Positions 1-11,172 of a DNA stretch of 64,000 nucleotides are shown here, piece by piece. Positions within the stretch are counted from its first letter, which is position 1. Each line of letters begins with the position of its first letter. Both the position numbers and the translations under genes were made by a program. The notes beneath the pieces were generated by a model. That model did no database searches. It was not told the DNA's origin and saw only the letters and a program-made list of their open reading frames with translations. Source of the DNA: Hirundichthys speculiger. Its lineage: Eukaryota > Chordata > Actinopteri > Beloniformes > Exocoetidae. The stretch lies in assembly GCA_018398805.1 (NCBI GenBank), contig JAGFBZ010000906.1:992501-1056500 (forward strand). The letters run 5' to 3'.

Positions 1-789
1 TTAGTCCCTTGCTTCTTGATTATCTTGTTCAGTTGTTTCCTTGTTGCTTTATTTTCTGCTTTATTTTGAAAAGGGTTTCCTTTGTTCATTCCTGTTAACT
101 TTGCTCTTTGCTTGATTTCATCTCTGGTGTCTGAATTACCATCATGACCTGCTCAGTTGTGATTACCTCCAACACTTTTGGCACAATTCTGTTTTCTTTG
201 TTCATTGAGAGGTCCTCATCGACACAAGCTATTTTTTTTCTTCTATACTGCCTCCAGTATATACTTTCCTTTTGATTCTTCCCTTCACAATACATTATGA
301 AGAATTGAATATTATGTATCTAATTTTAGGAAGGGTTAGAGAAAGAATCAAACCGACATTGTGGTTAATGACATATGGACTTGGTGCTCAAGTTTTTCTT
401 CTTGCATTTAATTAGCCTGTCACTTGATGTTACATAAAACTACTTATAAATGAATAAAAGGGGTGAATACGAAAGATTCCAGTTAGAACAGAGGGTGTGT
501 CCACAGTGTGTCAGAGATTGTGTGGTCAGCTGGGTGACAAACAGCTTCCCGGCATTGTCAGCAATACAGAAAGTCATCACAAAGGTTTTATTATGAAAGT
601 AGCATTTGGTGGCTGAAAACAATACTAACAGAAACTAAGTATAGCTTGGGTGTTGGAAAGCGATGACTCCCATCCTGAGGGGAAAAATTCACTGTAATTG
701 CAGCTGCATTTAGAATGAGTTGGTGGTCCTTAATTTGATATGAACTTGTTTAGATGTAATTTTCTTAGTATTTGTTGGCTCCATATTAG
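1..789. other. Unique non-coding DNA, nothing recognised
   Basis: AT-rich single-copy-looking sequence. The open frames here are short and show no domain, splice structure or codon pattern that would support a gene. No repeat signature was recognised. Confidence 0.5.
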
Positions 790-1416
790 TTACGCATTTG
801 CACAGTGAGCAATGCTAACATTTAAATCGGCGATGAGAAGATAGATGAGGTATGGGAATTTGATCTCTTTGTAGGTGGGGGGTGAACTGTTATGTCCTAT
901 TCGTGTGAGAATGTGAGATGGATAGGTTTTTAAACGAAGGGTGGAAAAAAAAGAGAGCAAGAGACAGCAGTGGAGCAGAGGCTGCTCAATGGGGTTGTGA
1001 GAGGAAGGAGGTAGTGGTGGGTCTGTCCACCACTGAGACCAGAGAAAGGTCACGGTGAAATGGAAACTGATTCTCCACCCTGGCTCCCTGGGTAATATCC
1101 AGTAACTCTGCTGTTCTGTCCTCCTGTACAACATCGTTATACTCCCTCCACAGCCGAAGCTGCGCTCAGCCCACACCAGAGGGAACGAGTGGAGGAAAGA
1201 GTCAGAAACTCGATTTTTGTAACTGTACAGATTTGGTTGGCTGCCATTTTGGAGGTGCAGATTTGTGACACTTTTCAAACGGCGGATTGCAACCTCTGCT
1301 ACATGTTCCGGGCCAGAGGTGCATGATGGAAATGCGTTGCTCCGTGCTTTCTTACCTATTTTCCTGGTTGCCTCTTGAAAAATACAAATTTGAGTTAGGT
1401 AGAAACTCCAAATCAA
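790..1416 (-). other. Long unassigned ORF (208 codons), probably non-coding
   Basis: An uninterrupted minus-strand frame of 208 codons opens at an ATG at 1416. The predicted protein has no signal peptide, membrane segment or domain that I recognise, and its composition is rich in S, L, R and P without pattern. The local sequence is moderately GC-rich, which lowers stop-codon frequency. The frame ends just short of a solitary transposon terminus at 1449-1487, but nothing in it resembles a transposase. It could be a chance ORF or an exon of a fast-evolving or lineage-specific transcript. I favour chance. Confidence 0.15.
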
Positions 1417-1448
1417 TTATCTGGAAAGAAACTAACCCTCAGTTTTAG

Positions 1449-1487
1449 CGCCGGTCCCCATTAACCGCGAAAAATAAGGGATCACTG
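1449..1487 (-). mobile_element. Solo terminal repeat of a Tigger-like DNA element
   Basis: This 39-bp stretch matches the right terminus of the complete element at 23244-23906. Both read through ACCGCGAAAAATAAGGGATC to CACTG and then a TA. The opposite end is not visible upstream, so this is a truncated remnant of a pogo/Tigger-like non-autonomous element (TA target site). Family assignment rests on the TIR form and TA duplication of the full copy. Confidence 0.7.
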
Positions 1488-2688
1488 TACTGATGCTTTT
1501 TCATATAAAGCTTGATCTATCGTGAACATTTGTGATTTTTGTTTTTGGATTATTTTGTTAAAGCAAATAATATAATTTTTTTATACTTTATGTCTTCAAC
1601 ATTTTGTGTAAATATTCTTTGAAGTTAAATTTCTGTTCATAATGTTTTTTTTCTAGTCCACTTTTTATATTATATCTTTCAATACTTATGTTTTTTTTTT
1701 GCACAGTGTGCACTTTCCTGTTGCTTTAACTCAATAAATTTCTCTGTGGTGGGATAAACAAAGGATTATCTAATGTTATTTTATCTTAAATAACACCTTT
1801 CAATGGGACACATGACATGTACTGGGTTATTTCAAGGTCTTAACTATATTTTTTTGAGTTGGCTCCAGTAACATGTGACTTAAGTAACAAGTACTTTGAA
1901 AATTAATATGAGTTGATGCTGAAGATAACCACTCTGATCTACTGGATGCTCTCTGTTGGAAAGAAAAAAAAAGAAAAAAGCTTGATACCAGCGTTGGTAT
2001 CAATATTATCGATATTTGGATCGATCCACTCACCTCTAGTCTCAATGAAAATGTGCAACTGTCAAAAACAAAAAATGATCCACCCACATTCTGCATTATG
2101 TTCATACCACACAGCACAAGCTCAAAGTCAGTATTAAATGCAGGCCATTGTACAATATTAGTATATTCAGTATTCTGCACTTTACACTCTGACCTCTAAC
2201 AAAGAGTGTTGAGCAACTCACTTCAGACATTTTCCCTCTTACTTTTCCTCTTTGCACAGTCCTGTTCGGTGGCTGTGTGATGCCCCAACCCCTGAGAAAA
2301 ACCCACAAGCAGTGTCAGCTTTGTCCTCCTTTCAGCCCTCTAACATCTCACACTCGGGAAAGCAAGTAACGCAAGACAGATTGTTAGGTAGAGAATGCAG
2401 TGAACTGTACCGAAGGCAAGATTACTTTGTGAGACATTTAAAGGTCCACCCTTCAGAGCTACAATGGTGTGGTAAATAGCCATCATAATGTGTAGTGTTT
2501 AACAGAATTGCTTCTCATTTTCACTTTCACGGATGGTTAGAAGATCTCCTGCAGTAATGATTGCCCCTTTCTCAGATGTTAATCAGTGTTTGGTATTGTA
2601 TTGGACACGTAAAACATTGTTAAACAAGTGTAAAGGGCAGAGTCAGCAACTGCATTTCTAAATGACACATTTCATTGCAGGAATGTGA

Positions 2689-2713
2689 TTTTTTTTTTTT
2701 TTTTTTTTTTTTT
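2689..2713. repeat. Poly-T tract
   Basis: About 25 consecutive T. It is the first of three T tracts within 280 bp. Confidence 0.9.
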
Positions 2714-2783
2714 AAGGGGCTTTGTAAAACAATCACTTCATGTAACTGTGGCATTGCAAAGACTTTACAAGTGCTGACCTGGT

Positions 2784-2938
2784 GTTATTTCTGTGTATAA
2801 AAGCAAAACAGTTTTACAGCATGTTTATTTTGGTTGTCAGTATATGAGGTAGAGTTACCAGCATGTGTTTTTCTTTGTTTTTTTTTTTTTTTTTTTCACA
2901 TCTACAACATATGTAGGACATCGTTGTTGGGTTTCAGT

Positions 2939-2970
<32 letters not shown>

Positions 2971-2989
2971 TCCCAACAACAGAAATAAC
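2784..2989. repeat. Paired short inverted repeats around poly-T tracts
   Basis: GTTATTTCTG at 2784-2793 is the exact reverse complement of CAGAAATAAC at 2980-2989. Inside it, GTTGTTGGG at 2923-2931 pairs with CCCAACAAC at 2972-2980. T tracts of 19 and 28 bases lie at 2878-2896 and 2940-2967. The arrangement could fold as a nested hairpin. It might be the wreck of a small palindromic MITE, but no target duplication was found. Confidence 0.5.
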
Positions 2990-3723
2990 ATTTAGAAAGC
3001 TACCCAGCCCAAACCATTATGGGACATTTGCTGCCAACTATCCAGAAAATGTGTTTCTGGTCCTTTAGACTATTATATGGCTTTCACCAGCGAGGGGCAG
3101 AGAGGTTGGCTGGCTTCCTGATAGAGATTTATACGGACTTCATGGTTCTTTCTTGTGTTTAAGTGTGTCTGTGAGGGGGGGGGCATTTCAGCACACACAC
3201 ATATATGAACATGAATGTTATAGTTCCCGTTCCACTGGGAAAAATATGAGGTCAGGTTTTTCATCAGTGTCGTTGCTCAATACACCTTGGTTAGGTGAAA
3301 GGAGAAGACAAGATCCAGGAGAGTTTTCATTTTAGTGACTGTTTAATTCTGACTTTAATCTAAACTCTGGTGGAGACACGTTCATGAAACGTCCCAGCAA
3401 CGTGTTGATCTTGCTCAAAATGAACGGCTCGCCCGAGGATGATTACTGTTGTTCTATCTTCCTCTGGATGGCAGGAGCAGAAAAAAACACATTGGTGCTC
3501 ATGAGACAAACGGTACTCATGGGTCCTGTCAGAGAAAATCCATTCTTGATCACACGTAAACTAGTGCATACATGGCAATCATCCAGATATGACACCCACT
3601 CAAATACACATGAATGAGGTCTATCAGACTGTGTTATCTAGAAATCACGGGTTGACTGTTCCCTCTGATGGAGGCGCACACTCTGTGAATGCAGCCTTCA
3701 CTCAAATCTATTTCATCCTGCTG

Positions 3724-3743
3724 CCCCCCCCCCCCCCCCCCCC
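3724..3743. repeat. Poly-C tract
   Basis: Uninterrupted run of about 20 C. Runs like this recur at 17492, 17860, 17902 and 47103. Confidence 0.9.
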
Positions 3744-5291
3744 ATCATCTCAATTATCCTCCCCTGTGTTGCAGATCTCATGCACTTCTTTAGGACTATT
3801 CCCACTTTGTGACCATAATTCACTATGGTCTGGCTTTTTGACATGCGTGCAAATTGGCAAATTACAGGATGCCGAGCTGTCACTAGTCAGATTCATGTGG
3901 TCACAAGGGGCTTGTGGAAGGTGGGGAGTTGGGGCGGTGCTGGCAGAGGGGGTAGGGTCAAGTAAAGAGGACATTAGCCCTGCCTGCACTGGCCTAACAT
4001 TGTTAAAGCTGCCTGCTTGATTGACACTCACTGCTGCCGTGGTTTGAAAAGGCCCTCAGTTCTGTGCAGCTTTAGAAGGCTCTCTCCCCTCCCATCCCTC
4101 CTTTGTGTCCGATTTTACCCTGATGTTGTTTTTCTCTCTTTGCCCCCACTGCCTCATTTGCATCAGAGGCAAGGGCGTTTCATGGTGCATGAGAAGGAAG
4201 GAAGGGACTCCCCGGCTAACCTCCTCCATCCCTTCTACCCTCCCTCCATCAAACACTCTTTGTCTCATCCACCCAGGCCAGAGAGAGGGTGAAGCCGGCC
4301 TCCCGCCCGGTGCTCCTGGCTGGGATGGGACTGATGTTTCGGGGCGGGCTGCTGAGATGAACAGCATGGGTGTGTTGTTTTAACTGGGCATGGACAGGCA
4401 AAAAACAGCATCCACATATCTGCGTCTGGTTCATCCAGTCGATCCCCCAAGAAAGGATGTCTCCACTTCAAGGGAACAGGAGGGAACGGGAAGTTGCTGA
4501 GGAATTTCACATTTCTGGATAAATAGTCAGACCGGGCCAGTTGTCTCCTGTCCTTTCCGTGGACTGCCCTTCACTGCACTTCACTGTTTTAAGAAGCCGG
4601 AAAAAGAGAAAGTATTTCACTCTCCCTTTACTGGTGACCCTTATGATGCAGTCAACCCGTATATTTCAGTCACCATGTAAACCAGGACAGACTCCCCTGC
4701 GGATAAACGATCCTCTTGCCTTTAAGTGGTTAGAACATGATCTTAGTCTGATTAATTACGCCCCTGCTGCTCCCCCCCCCCCCACACACACACCCTCTAA
4801 TAGTGAGTGTTCATGCCGAGGATATGGTGGTGGTTTCAGGGGGCGGGTTGTTGGTAGCAGCACCGAGTCCTCACGTGAGGGGAGCAGTTTTAATTAACGT
4901 GAAGACAACACCTCTCTCCCTGATCATCTTTCACCTGGGAGACACGGGGGAACTCTGACACCAGCCCGGCATGCCGCTGATTAAAGTGGGGCCTCATTTA
5001 CCGTCGCCTGCTGTCAACAAAACACCACTAATGGCATTATGCCCTTGCCTGGGGGAGGGCACGGGCCCGGGGACAGTCCCCACCCCGGTTCGAATGGGAG
5101 AAAACAAACTTGCCTAATCTCTGATACAGGAGCTTAATCTCCCCGTGATGTTATCTGGGAGAGGTCTCATATGTTACTGAGACTCACCCTGCTGAGATGG
5201 ACGGGACATAAGCAGGTAAAAGCTTCCTTGTCCCCACCTTTGTTTGGGTAGGTGATGTGTGACTCCGGGTCAGTGTTTAAAGGTGACTTAC

Positions 5292-5533
5292 TCCTCTTAG
5301 TGGTTTGGCGGATGCCATATTCAGAAGTCGGTCACGGACTCGCAGATGCCAGGGAGGACGTATTCGCTCCTCTTTCATCACCCAGATGGATGTTGGCAAG
5401 GAGCTTCCTTGTATTCTGACGGTGACCTCATACGTGTCCAAACCCTCTTCGTCCATCACTTCTGCTATATATAGATGGGAGTCATTGTTCAAATATTTCA
5501 GCTTGTCCCCTTTGATGTGCTGGCAGTACAAAG
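5292..5533 (-). CDS. Candidate isolated internal coding exon, function unknown
   Basis: On the minus strand this 242-bp segment is open in one frame. It is bounded by a plausible 3' splice site (CACTGCAG just upstream, 5534-5541) and a good 5' splice site (GA followed by GTAAGTCACC, 5291 downward). The predicted peptide, about 80 residues, reads like real protein: mixed charge, IAEVMDEEGLDTYEVTV in the middle and a basic ERIRPPWHLRVRDRLL tail. Third codon positions are fairly GC-rich. I cannot place it in a family. The polypyrimidine tract is weak and no partner exon was found nearby, so it may be an exon of a long minus-strand host gene, a fragment of a lost gene, or a chance ORF. The plus-strand ORF at the same place looks like its shadow. 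Confidence 0.35.
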
Positions 5534-5859
5534 CTGCAGTGTCCTGACACTCTTAGAGAGCACTCCAGCCAAGAATCCCGAACATGATGCTTGTGTCAAC
5601 CAGTCTATTAACACATCCAGACTCCCTGTCCACATGTTCTACCAGTTAAGTGGGGCTAATAAATTTAACATGTTTCACTGGGGGGGAAAAAAAAAAAAAA
5701 AAAAAGTTGTTGCAAGATATGAAAAAGCCATCTAATAATTTAAAGTTAAAAAAAAAAAAAGAAGAAGTTGACCTGGCATTACACCCCAATTACCTCAACT
5801 CACATTTTGTTACATTTTACTGAATTATGCCCTCTCGTTTAATGATCTAACTAATCTGC

Positions 5860-6340
5860 AGCCAGCTGTAATTTTGACACTCCCTGTGCTCTTGGCCCTA
5901 TTGTACATCCTGACAAGTTACATATTTAAACATGAGCGGAAGGGTGGTATAAAATTTATTGCTCAAAGCTGGGTCACTCCACTTTGGTGTGCATTGTACT
6001 TTTACAGTCTTCTTATTAGTTACCCTGGAAAGGAAAAATTTAACAGCAGCTTTTTATTGATTCATGTCAATAGCCATTAGGTCGGGCTTCGCCTTCTCCT
6101 CACCTTTAATAGGAGCATGCATTAGACTTGAAGCACGTTAAAAGATTGGGGCTTATTAGCGCGATGACTGATGAGAAAAGTTTGTTTCTTGTAAAATGTC
6201 AGCTCTTCTTTAAGCAGCCCTGTAAACTTTTATAGAACCGTACAGTTGACCTCAAATTGGAAATTTGTGCTGAAAGCCGCCTGGCTCACTATTATAGCTC
6301 CTGACTGTTGTTAATTTTATATTCAGCCAATAAAAGGCAC
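5860..6340. promoter_or_regulatory. Possible conserved non-coding element
   Basis: Repeat-free, low-CpG DNA of even composition with no coding frame and several candidate transcription-factor cores (TAAT, CCAATAAAAG). It resembles vertebrate developmental enhancers. This is judged by eye only; conservation was not measured. Confidence 0.3.
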
Positions 6341-7607
6341 CGGGGGTTACGGACATGCACCGCGTGCTGCCCTATGAACCCCGCTTTTCTCAGCTCTCTT
6401 TCTTTCATGTGGTTGATGAGGGACTTTTTTTTTCAGTCGAATGTGATGATGCTTTTTTGGAATTAAACTTTGCTCAGCAGGAGTAAGGCGTATTGAAATG
6501 TCATTTCTTTATTTCTTTTCCATTTCATCTTTCCAGAATATTATAATTTAGCATTGAACACACAGTTTCCTTGCTTTAAGAGGAGTAAGCAACGCACATA
6601 CTGCACATCTTAGAAGAGTTAAATCGCCCGCTAAAGTTATGTCTGTCGCTGCCGCCTCTCGTGTTGAAAAGTATGTGCGCGATCAGCTGTGCTGCTTAAG
6701 AAATGCCGCTGCGTGTTATCCAACCGGACTTCTGCTGCTCGGCCCTTTCTCAGCTGTTTATACTGAGGTCACCATAATGTGACGAGGCAGAAGAGGAAGT
6801 CCACGAATGAAGGTTCTTGATTACCGCCCTGGGGAGGACAAACTGTGGAACCGCTTAAAAGATAATGCCAGAATGATGTTTTTTAAACTCCGACTGTCTA
6901 TTTTGCGAACTAAAACAATATCAATGATGTAAAGGAAATGGGACCTGAATGGCACTGTTTACAGTTGTTGGATGTTCACACATAAGCAGCAAGTTCCAGT
7001 ATAAACATCCACTCGGTGCATGTAAATCTAAAAGCTATTAATAAGCCCTTTTATCTTCTGTTCTGGTGAGTGGCCCTGAAGGCCTCGGGGCAATCTGGCC
7101 CTTACTGCCAGTGAGCCTCTCTTCTCCCTGTTTCTCTTCAGTAAAGCTCCATGCCTTTGAACAAAGAAACTCATTTACTAGGGCTTCAAACACCTTTCGT
7201 GCTCCGTTCTTAAAGAAAGTTTGATTTTAATGGCGCGTTTCCACTTCTCCGTCAGGTCCAGAGACGGTCGTGTATGCCTGCACCTCAAACACGAAACCCA
7301 CTGATGTCTACGCTGATGTGGAAGGTTCTTACAGAAGGTTTCTTTGGCTCTCAGCTCGCTCTCCACCTGCCCGTCCCGTCCGTCTTGCATTCAGAAGGAC
7401 AGTGACAGCACTCACACGGTTGCATCCTCCTTACATATTCTCCCTCTGCAGAATGCTAAGTTCTGACGGCGCCGGTGCCTTTGACTCGCGTTCTCCCTCT
7501 CATGCAGACCCCCTTTCAACTGTTGTTTTTCTTATTCCTGTCGACAGAAAGTTGTTTTTGCTGCCTCCCTTCCCTGCGTGTCCGTGACAGGCATATTTCC
7601 TGCATTT

Positions 7608-7629
7608 TGTGTGTGTGTGTGTGTGTGTG
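7608..7629. repeat. (TG)n microsatellite
   Basis: Eleven uninterrupted TG dinucleotides, followed by more TG- and CT-rich sequence. Confidence 0.9.
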
Positions 7630-8052
7630 CGCAGGGATACACGTATATGTGTGCAGTCTGTCTTTGTCTCTACGTATGTGTGAGTACTTCAGTGGAGCAG
7701 AAGCGGCTTTTATGTCAGTGCCAAGTATAGAGAATGGTTCCGCTAGTGAAGGACAGCCTCTCTTGCTGCACTGGGCTTCCCACTCTGTTCCGGAGAGCCA
7801 AATGCCTTTATCTGATGTTGAATCTTTGTTATTTGTCCATGAAGCTACAACTGAGAACGTGTTATACCTGTGGGACCGGCCGAGTGATCTTCTTCATACC
7901 AGCATGTGGATATGAATTAAAATGCAGGAATTTGCCTCTTTGTCATCCTTTATAGTCATTAAGTTGTGGCCAGCTTCTTTTCTTTTTATGCTGTCTTTGA
8001 ATGATCAAATATAGTTGCACAGGAAGTTTAATTATGATGGGCTGTATCCTGC

Positions 8053-8140
8053 TATCCATCCATTCATCCATCCATCCATCCATCCATTCATTATCTAAGA
8101 CCATTCCAACCTGTTCAGGGTCATGGGGGAGGGGTCTTTA
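8053..8140 (-). mobile_element. SINE-like/RTE-type tail fragment with ATCC repeats
   Basis: A (CCAT)n block is followed by TTCAGGGTCATGGGGGAGGG. This is the reverse complement of the 3' end of the longer copy at 34836-35200, which ends in a GACCCTG-type stretch and GGATGG repeats. It is a strongly 5'-truncated copy, as expected of a retroposed sequence inserted from its tail. Confidence 0.55.
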
Positions 8141-8707
8141 GTTTGTCCTAGGTGTCATGACAGTGACAGTTGGGATACATGTTGGACAGCTAGCCAATCC
8201 ACGGCACGCTGCTGGCATCATCCCAAAACCTCGTGTCACCGTGTCACACCTAAAGCGGCTCCATATTTCAGTCCTACGTCTCCGAGACTCCGAGTAGCTC
8301 CGTGGCTTGCTTTTGCGGCGCCGGCTGCCATCTTGAGCTGCATGTTTCAGCCGGCGTCTTGCGGTTTGGGTTGGTCCCCGGTCTCGGAGCAGATGGTGGC
8401 ACAGTTTAGTATGTGCATCACACTGGTGGCACCAATTTTCCTGTCATCAGACGTCGGGTAAAGTGAAGTCTCTTAAGTCTTGTTTCCTCGCCGGGTCCTC
8501 GCTGACGCACCTCTGATCTCCCACAATTAGCAAGTTAACATGCATCTTCCACAATTGACGGCTCCCTCATGACTCGATAGCCTCGGTCTCAGCTGTCCTT
8601 TATATTTAAAGTGGAGGCACACTTTATTTTTCTGTGTACCTCAGTATCTCTTACATTAATTCATAATTTCATGAACCTATAATGGGCGTATTATCAAAAA
8701 TACTCGA
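8141..8707. other. Unique non-coding DNA
   Basis: GC-moderate sequence with one 112-codon ORF that shows no recognisable domain. Nothing else is supported. Confidence 0.45.
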
Positions 8708-8715
8708 CTAGAAAT

Positions 8716-9151
8716 TAGGGCTGTAGCGAATACACTAATCTCACGATACGATACCAGATACACGATATTCGGCTCACGATACGATATATATCGATATTTA
8801 TCTTACAATACATTTACATCATTTTCTGAAAGATTTTAAAGGTACAAAGTGATTTTGGTGACATCTTGTGAGTGTTCCAATGACTTTGTTTGAATTAATT
8901 GAACTGAAAGCATCAATTACACATTATATGGCTGACAGGCAGCTTGCAAATGCTGGACAAAATGAATAAAAGATTTGTTGAGAAAAATAGTTTCATTTAT
9001 TTAAACTGTGCAAATTGTTGCTTGCAAGCTTTTAAAGGTGGGACACGGGGGTTTTGAAAGAAGCTTAGAATATCGATACCCGCAGCTGAAAAATCAATAC
9101 TCGATAAAATATCGATATATATCACAGAATCGATAAAATCGTTCAGCTCTA
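8716..9151. mobile_element. Non-autonomous hAT element (MITE), 436 bp
   Basis: The ends are TAGGGCTGTAGCGA and, reversed, TAGAGCTGAACGAT. They are flanked by CTAGAAAT (8708-8715) and CAAGAAAT (9152-9159), an 8-bp target duplication with one mismatch. The subterminal parts are rich in ACGATACGATA and ATCGATAT, which are mutually palindromic. The core has no transposase frame. The TIR form and 8-bp duplication are typical of hAT elements, so this copy must have been mobilised in trans. Confidence 0.8.
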
Positions 9152-9159
9152 CAAGAAAT

Positions 9160-10870
9160 TATTTTTCACTAAGGTATATCTTTGCTCAGTTAGCTTTTAT
9201 GTTTTGCATTAGACATCTATTTTCCCTGCGGGTAAGTTTATCTAAAATGTTTTCTTTAAAACTGAGGTAAAAATGGAAAAATAAAAAGGGGGGGACTAGC
9301 AAACTGACTGCAGTGCTTCAGCAATATTCTCCAAATCAAAACCAGCCGTCTAAAGTTGTCGTCTTACACTTTTGCCCAACATGCGAGAGCAGATTGAGCC
9401 CTTTATGATCAGTGTGCAAAGCATTCCTCTACACTTTACACTTAAACCCCACCATGCCCATCTCAGTCAGAACTTGTTGTATCCCACGTAAAAGGTTTGC
9501 AGTCTCACTTCAGTACGTCCCACTCGAGATGGAAAGTACTGTCTCGGCTGCCAAGGACAGATGATCCAGGAGCATTCTTTGATATCTGCTCAAGTACCTT
9601 TGATGCTCGCAGCGCTAGATGTGCAGAGATATTTGCTAAATCAAAGCAAGTTTTCTTTCACAGCTGCATAGAATTTGAGATGAACGGAAACAGTTGTAAA
9701 TCACTGGAACTCAACAATAGCAGCACTTTGAGGAAGAAGCGATGTTTCCTTTTCTTGTGAAATTCAGATCCACAAGCAAGGTTTGAATTCAGTCTGTGTC
9801 AGAAAAAGACAGGAGTTCAGTTTAAATATATTTTCTTTGTACATAGCAAATGGAAGTAAGTTAGGTTATTATTGGAATAGTGACAATATTATAAGTAAAC
9901 TGAAATGTTTGAAAGTCAGGGGCATCAGCTGTGCAGTGAAGCTTCATTCTTCAGCGCTTAACATTGTTGATTCACGTTTTCTTTTTCTTTTTTTTTTGCT
10001 CAAATCTTTGTGTGAAGCTTGCATGCTATTCTTGTTTTCTTTGGCCGATCTGGTTTCCTCCCACAATTCAGAGTGATGAATGATCCTAAGTTAAGTGGTG
10101 ATTCTTAATTGTTGCTAAGTGTGCATGGTTTTCTGCCTCTCTTGTAGCCCTCTGATAGACTACCTGTCCTGGAAGTACCCTGCTTCTTGTCCAACATCGG
10201 GATTAAGGATGAACTATAAATACTAAAAAGCTGGGGCTGCCAACTTTTTTTTTCTTCTTTCTCAAGGGCCCTCCCCTGTGAGAGCCACGCAGTGCTGTTT
10301 GGAGAATAACCTCAAAATCCATTTGACGAATCTGAGTGCCACATCGCGTGTTTTGAAAATCTCAAACTCTTCTTGAGGTAGAAATTTAGCATTTAAAAAG
10401 TCATGATGAAACACCTAAAAAAATTTAAACAGGACTGTTGACCTGGACTGGGTAGTTAAGGAGTGAGAACTTCCACAAACTTCAAATTAGACAGATACAA
10501 TTTCCAAAGTTTACAAGAAAACTTGCAGACATCACAACTTGCAGATATCAAGACTGTGATACAGATTTTTTTTTTTTTTTTTGGTGCCCATCTTAATTCA
10601 GGTGTCTAAATGATCATCAGCTGGGTTTCTATTGTATTTTTGTCACAAAACCTAAGCAATATTTTAATACAATGACAAAACCCAGCTGGAAAATGCAAAA
10701 TGAGTTTCCAATAACATTCTTGTTAGGTGACAAAGTCATGTATTCTCTGTTTGCAACAAGTGTCCCCAAGAATAATGACAATGTGCCCAGAACCTCTTTA
10801 ATTTTGGAAAGTTGTTTTCTATTTCTGCAGCCACTCTACTCTTAATTTTTCTATTACTTATGTATTTATA
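9160..10870. other. Unique non-coding DNA
   Basis: No gene, RNA or repeat signature seen apart from short T or A tracts (for example 10567-10583). Small ORFs at 9497-10076 lack any domain. Confidence 0.45.
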
Positions 10871-11172
10871 GTACTGTTGCCTCACAGCACTAGTGGCCTT
10901 TCTTCAAGGAATTTGCATGTTCTGGCTTTTCTCAGGTTCTTTTGCGTTCCTGCCACAGTCCAAAAAAAAAAAAATCAAGTTAAATTGGTGAGTCTAAATT
11001 GAGCACAGGAGTGAGTCTGTGTAGTGGTTCCTCTATATGTGGCCCTGTGTTGGATGGGGAACATCTCCAGGGCATACCTCTGCCTTTATGCCCGTAGAGA
11101 GCTTGGATCGGCTCCAGCAGACCGCCATGACCCTAAATATGAAGAATCAGGTCTGGGTAATGGACGGATGGA
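10871..11172 (+). mobile_element. SINE-like/RTE-type repeat, diverged copy
   Basis: The same layout as 34836-35200 can be followed: ACTGTTGCCTCACAGCA, then TTTGCATGTTCT, CCACAGTCCAAA, a TAAATTG block, GGCTCCAGCAGACC, CATGACCCT and a GGACGGATGG tail. The tRNA-like head is mostly lost and internal indels are common. The match to two other copies in the window shows that this is an interspersed repeat, not a gene. Confidence 0.65.

Larger units (their letters stand above)
1488..5291. other. Non-coding region with homopolymer tracts
   Basis: No gene was recognised in this 3.8-kb stretch. It holds three long T tracts at 2689-2967, a C tract at 3724-3743 and a short purine/pyrimidine-rich area near 4.1-4.3 kb. 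The overlapping ORFs on both strands at 3.6-4.5 kb are mutual shadows in GC-rich DNA. The part from about 4900 to 5180 is balanced in composition and free of simple repeats, and may be a conserved non-coding element. Confidence 0.5.
5534..8052. other. Non-coding region with CNE-like block
   Basis: No gene recognised. An A tract follows a short G run at 5681-5705. From about 5860 to 6340 the sequence is repeat-free, with several AT-rich homeodomain-type cores. A (TG)n run lies at 7608-7629. The ORFs at 7270-7955 overlap one another in several frames and cross the (TG)n run, so they are not supported as genes. Confidence 0.5.

Noticed and set aside
4017..4510. Six overlapping ORFs on both strands
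   Set aside because: GC-rich, low-stop DNA; the frames are shadows of each other with no domain or splice signals.
7270..7955. Overlapping ORFs with a cysteine/valine run
   Set aside because: The CVCVCV stretch is a translated (TG)n microsatellite and no domain surrounds it.
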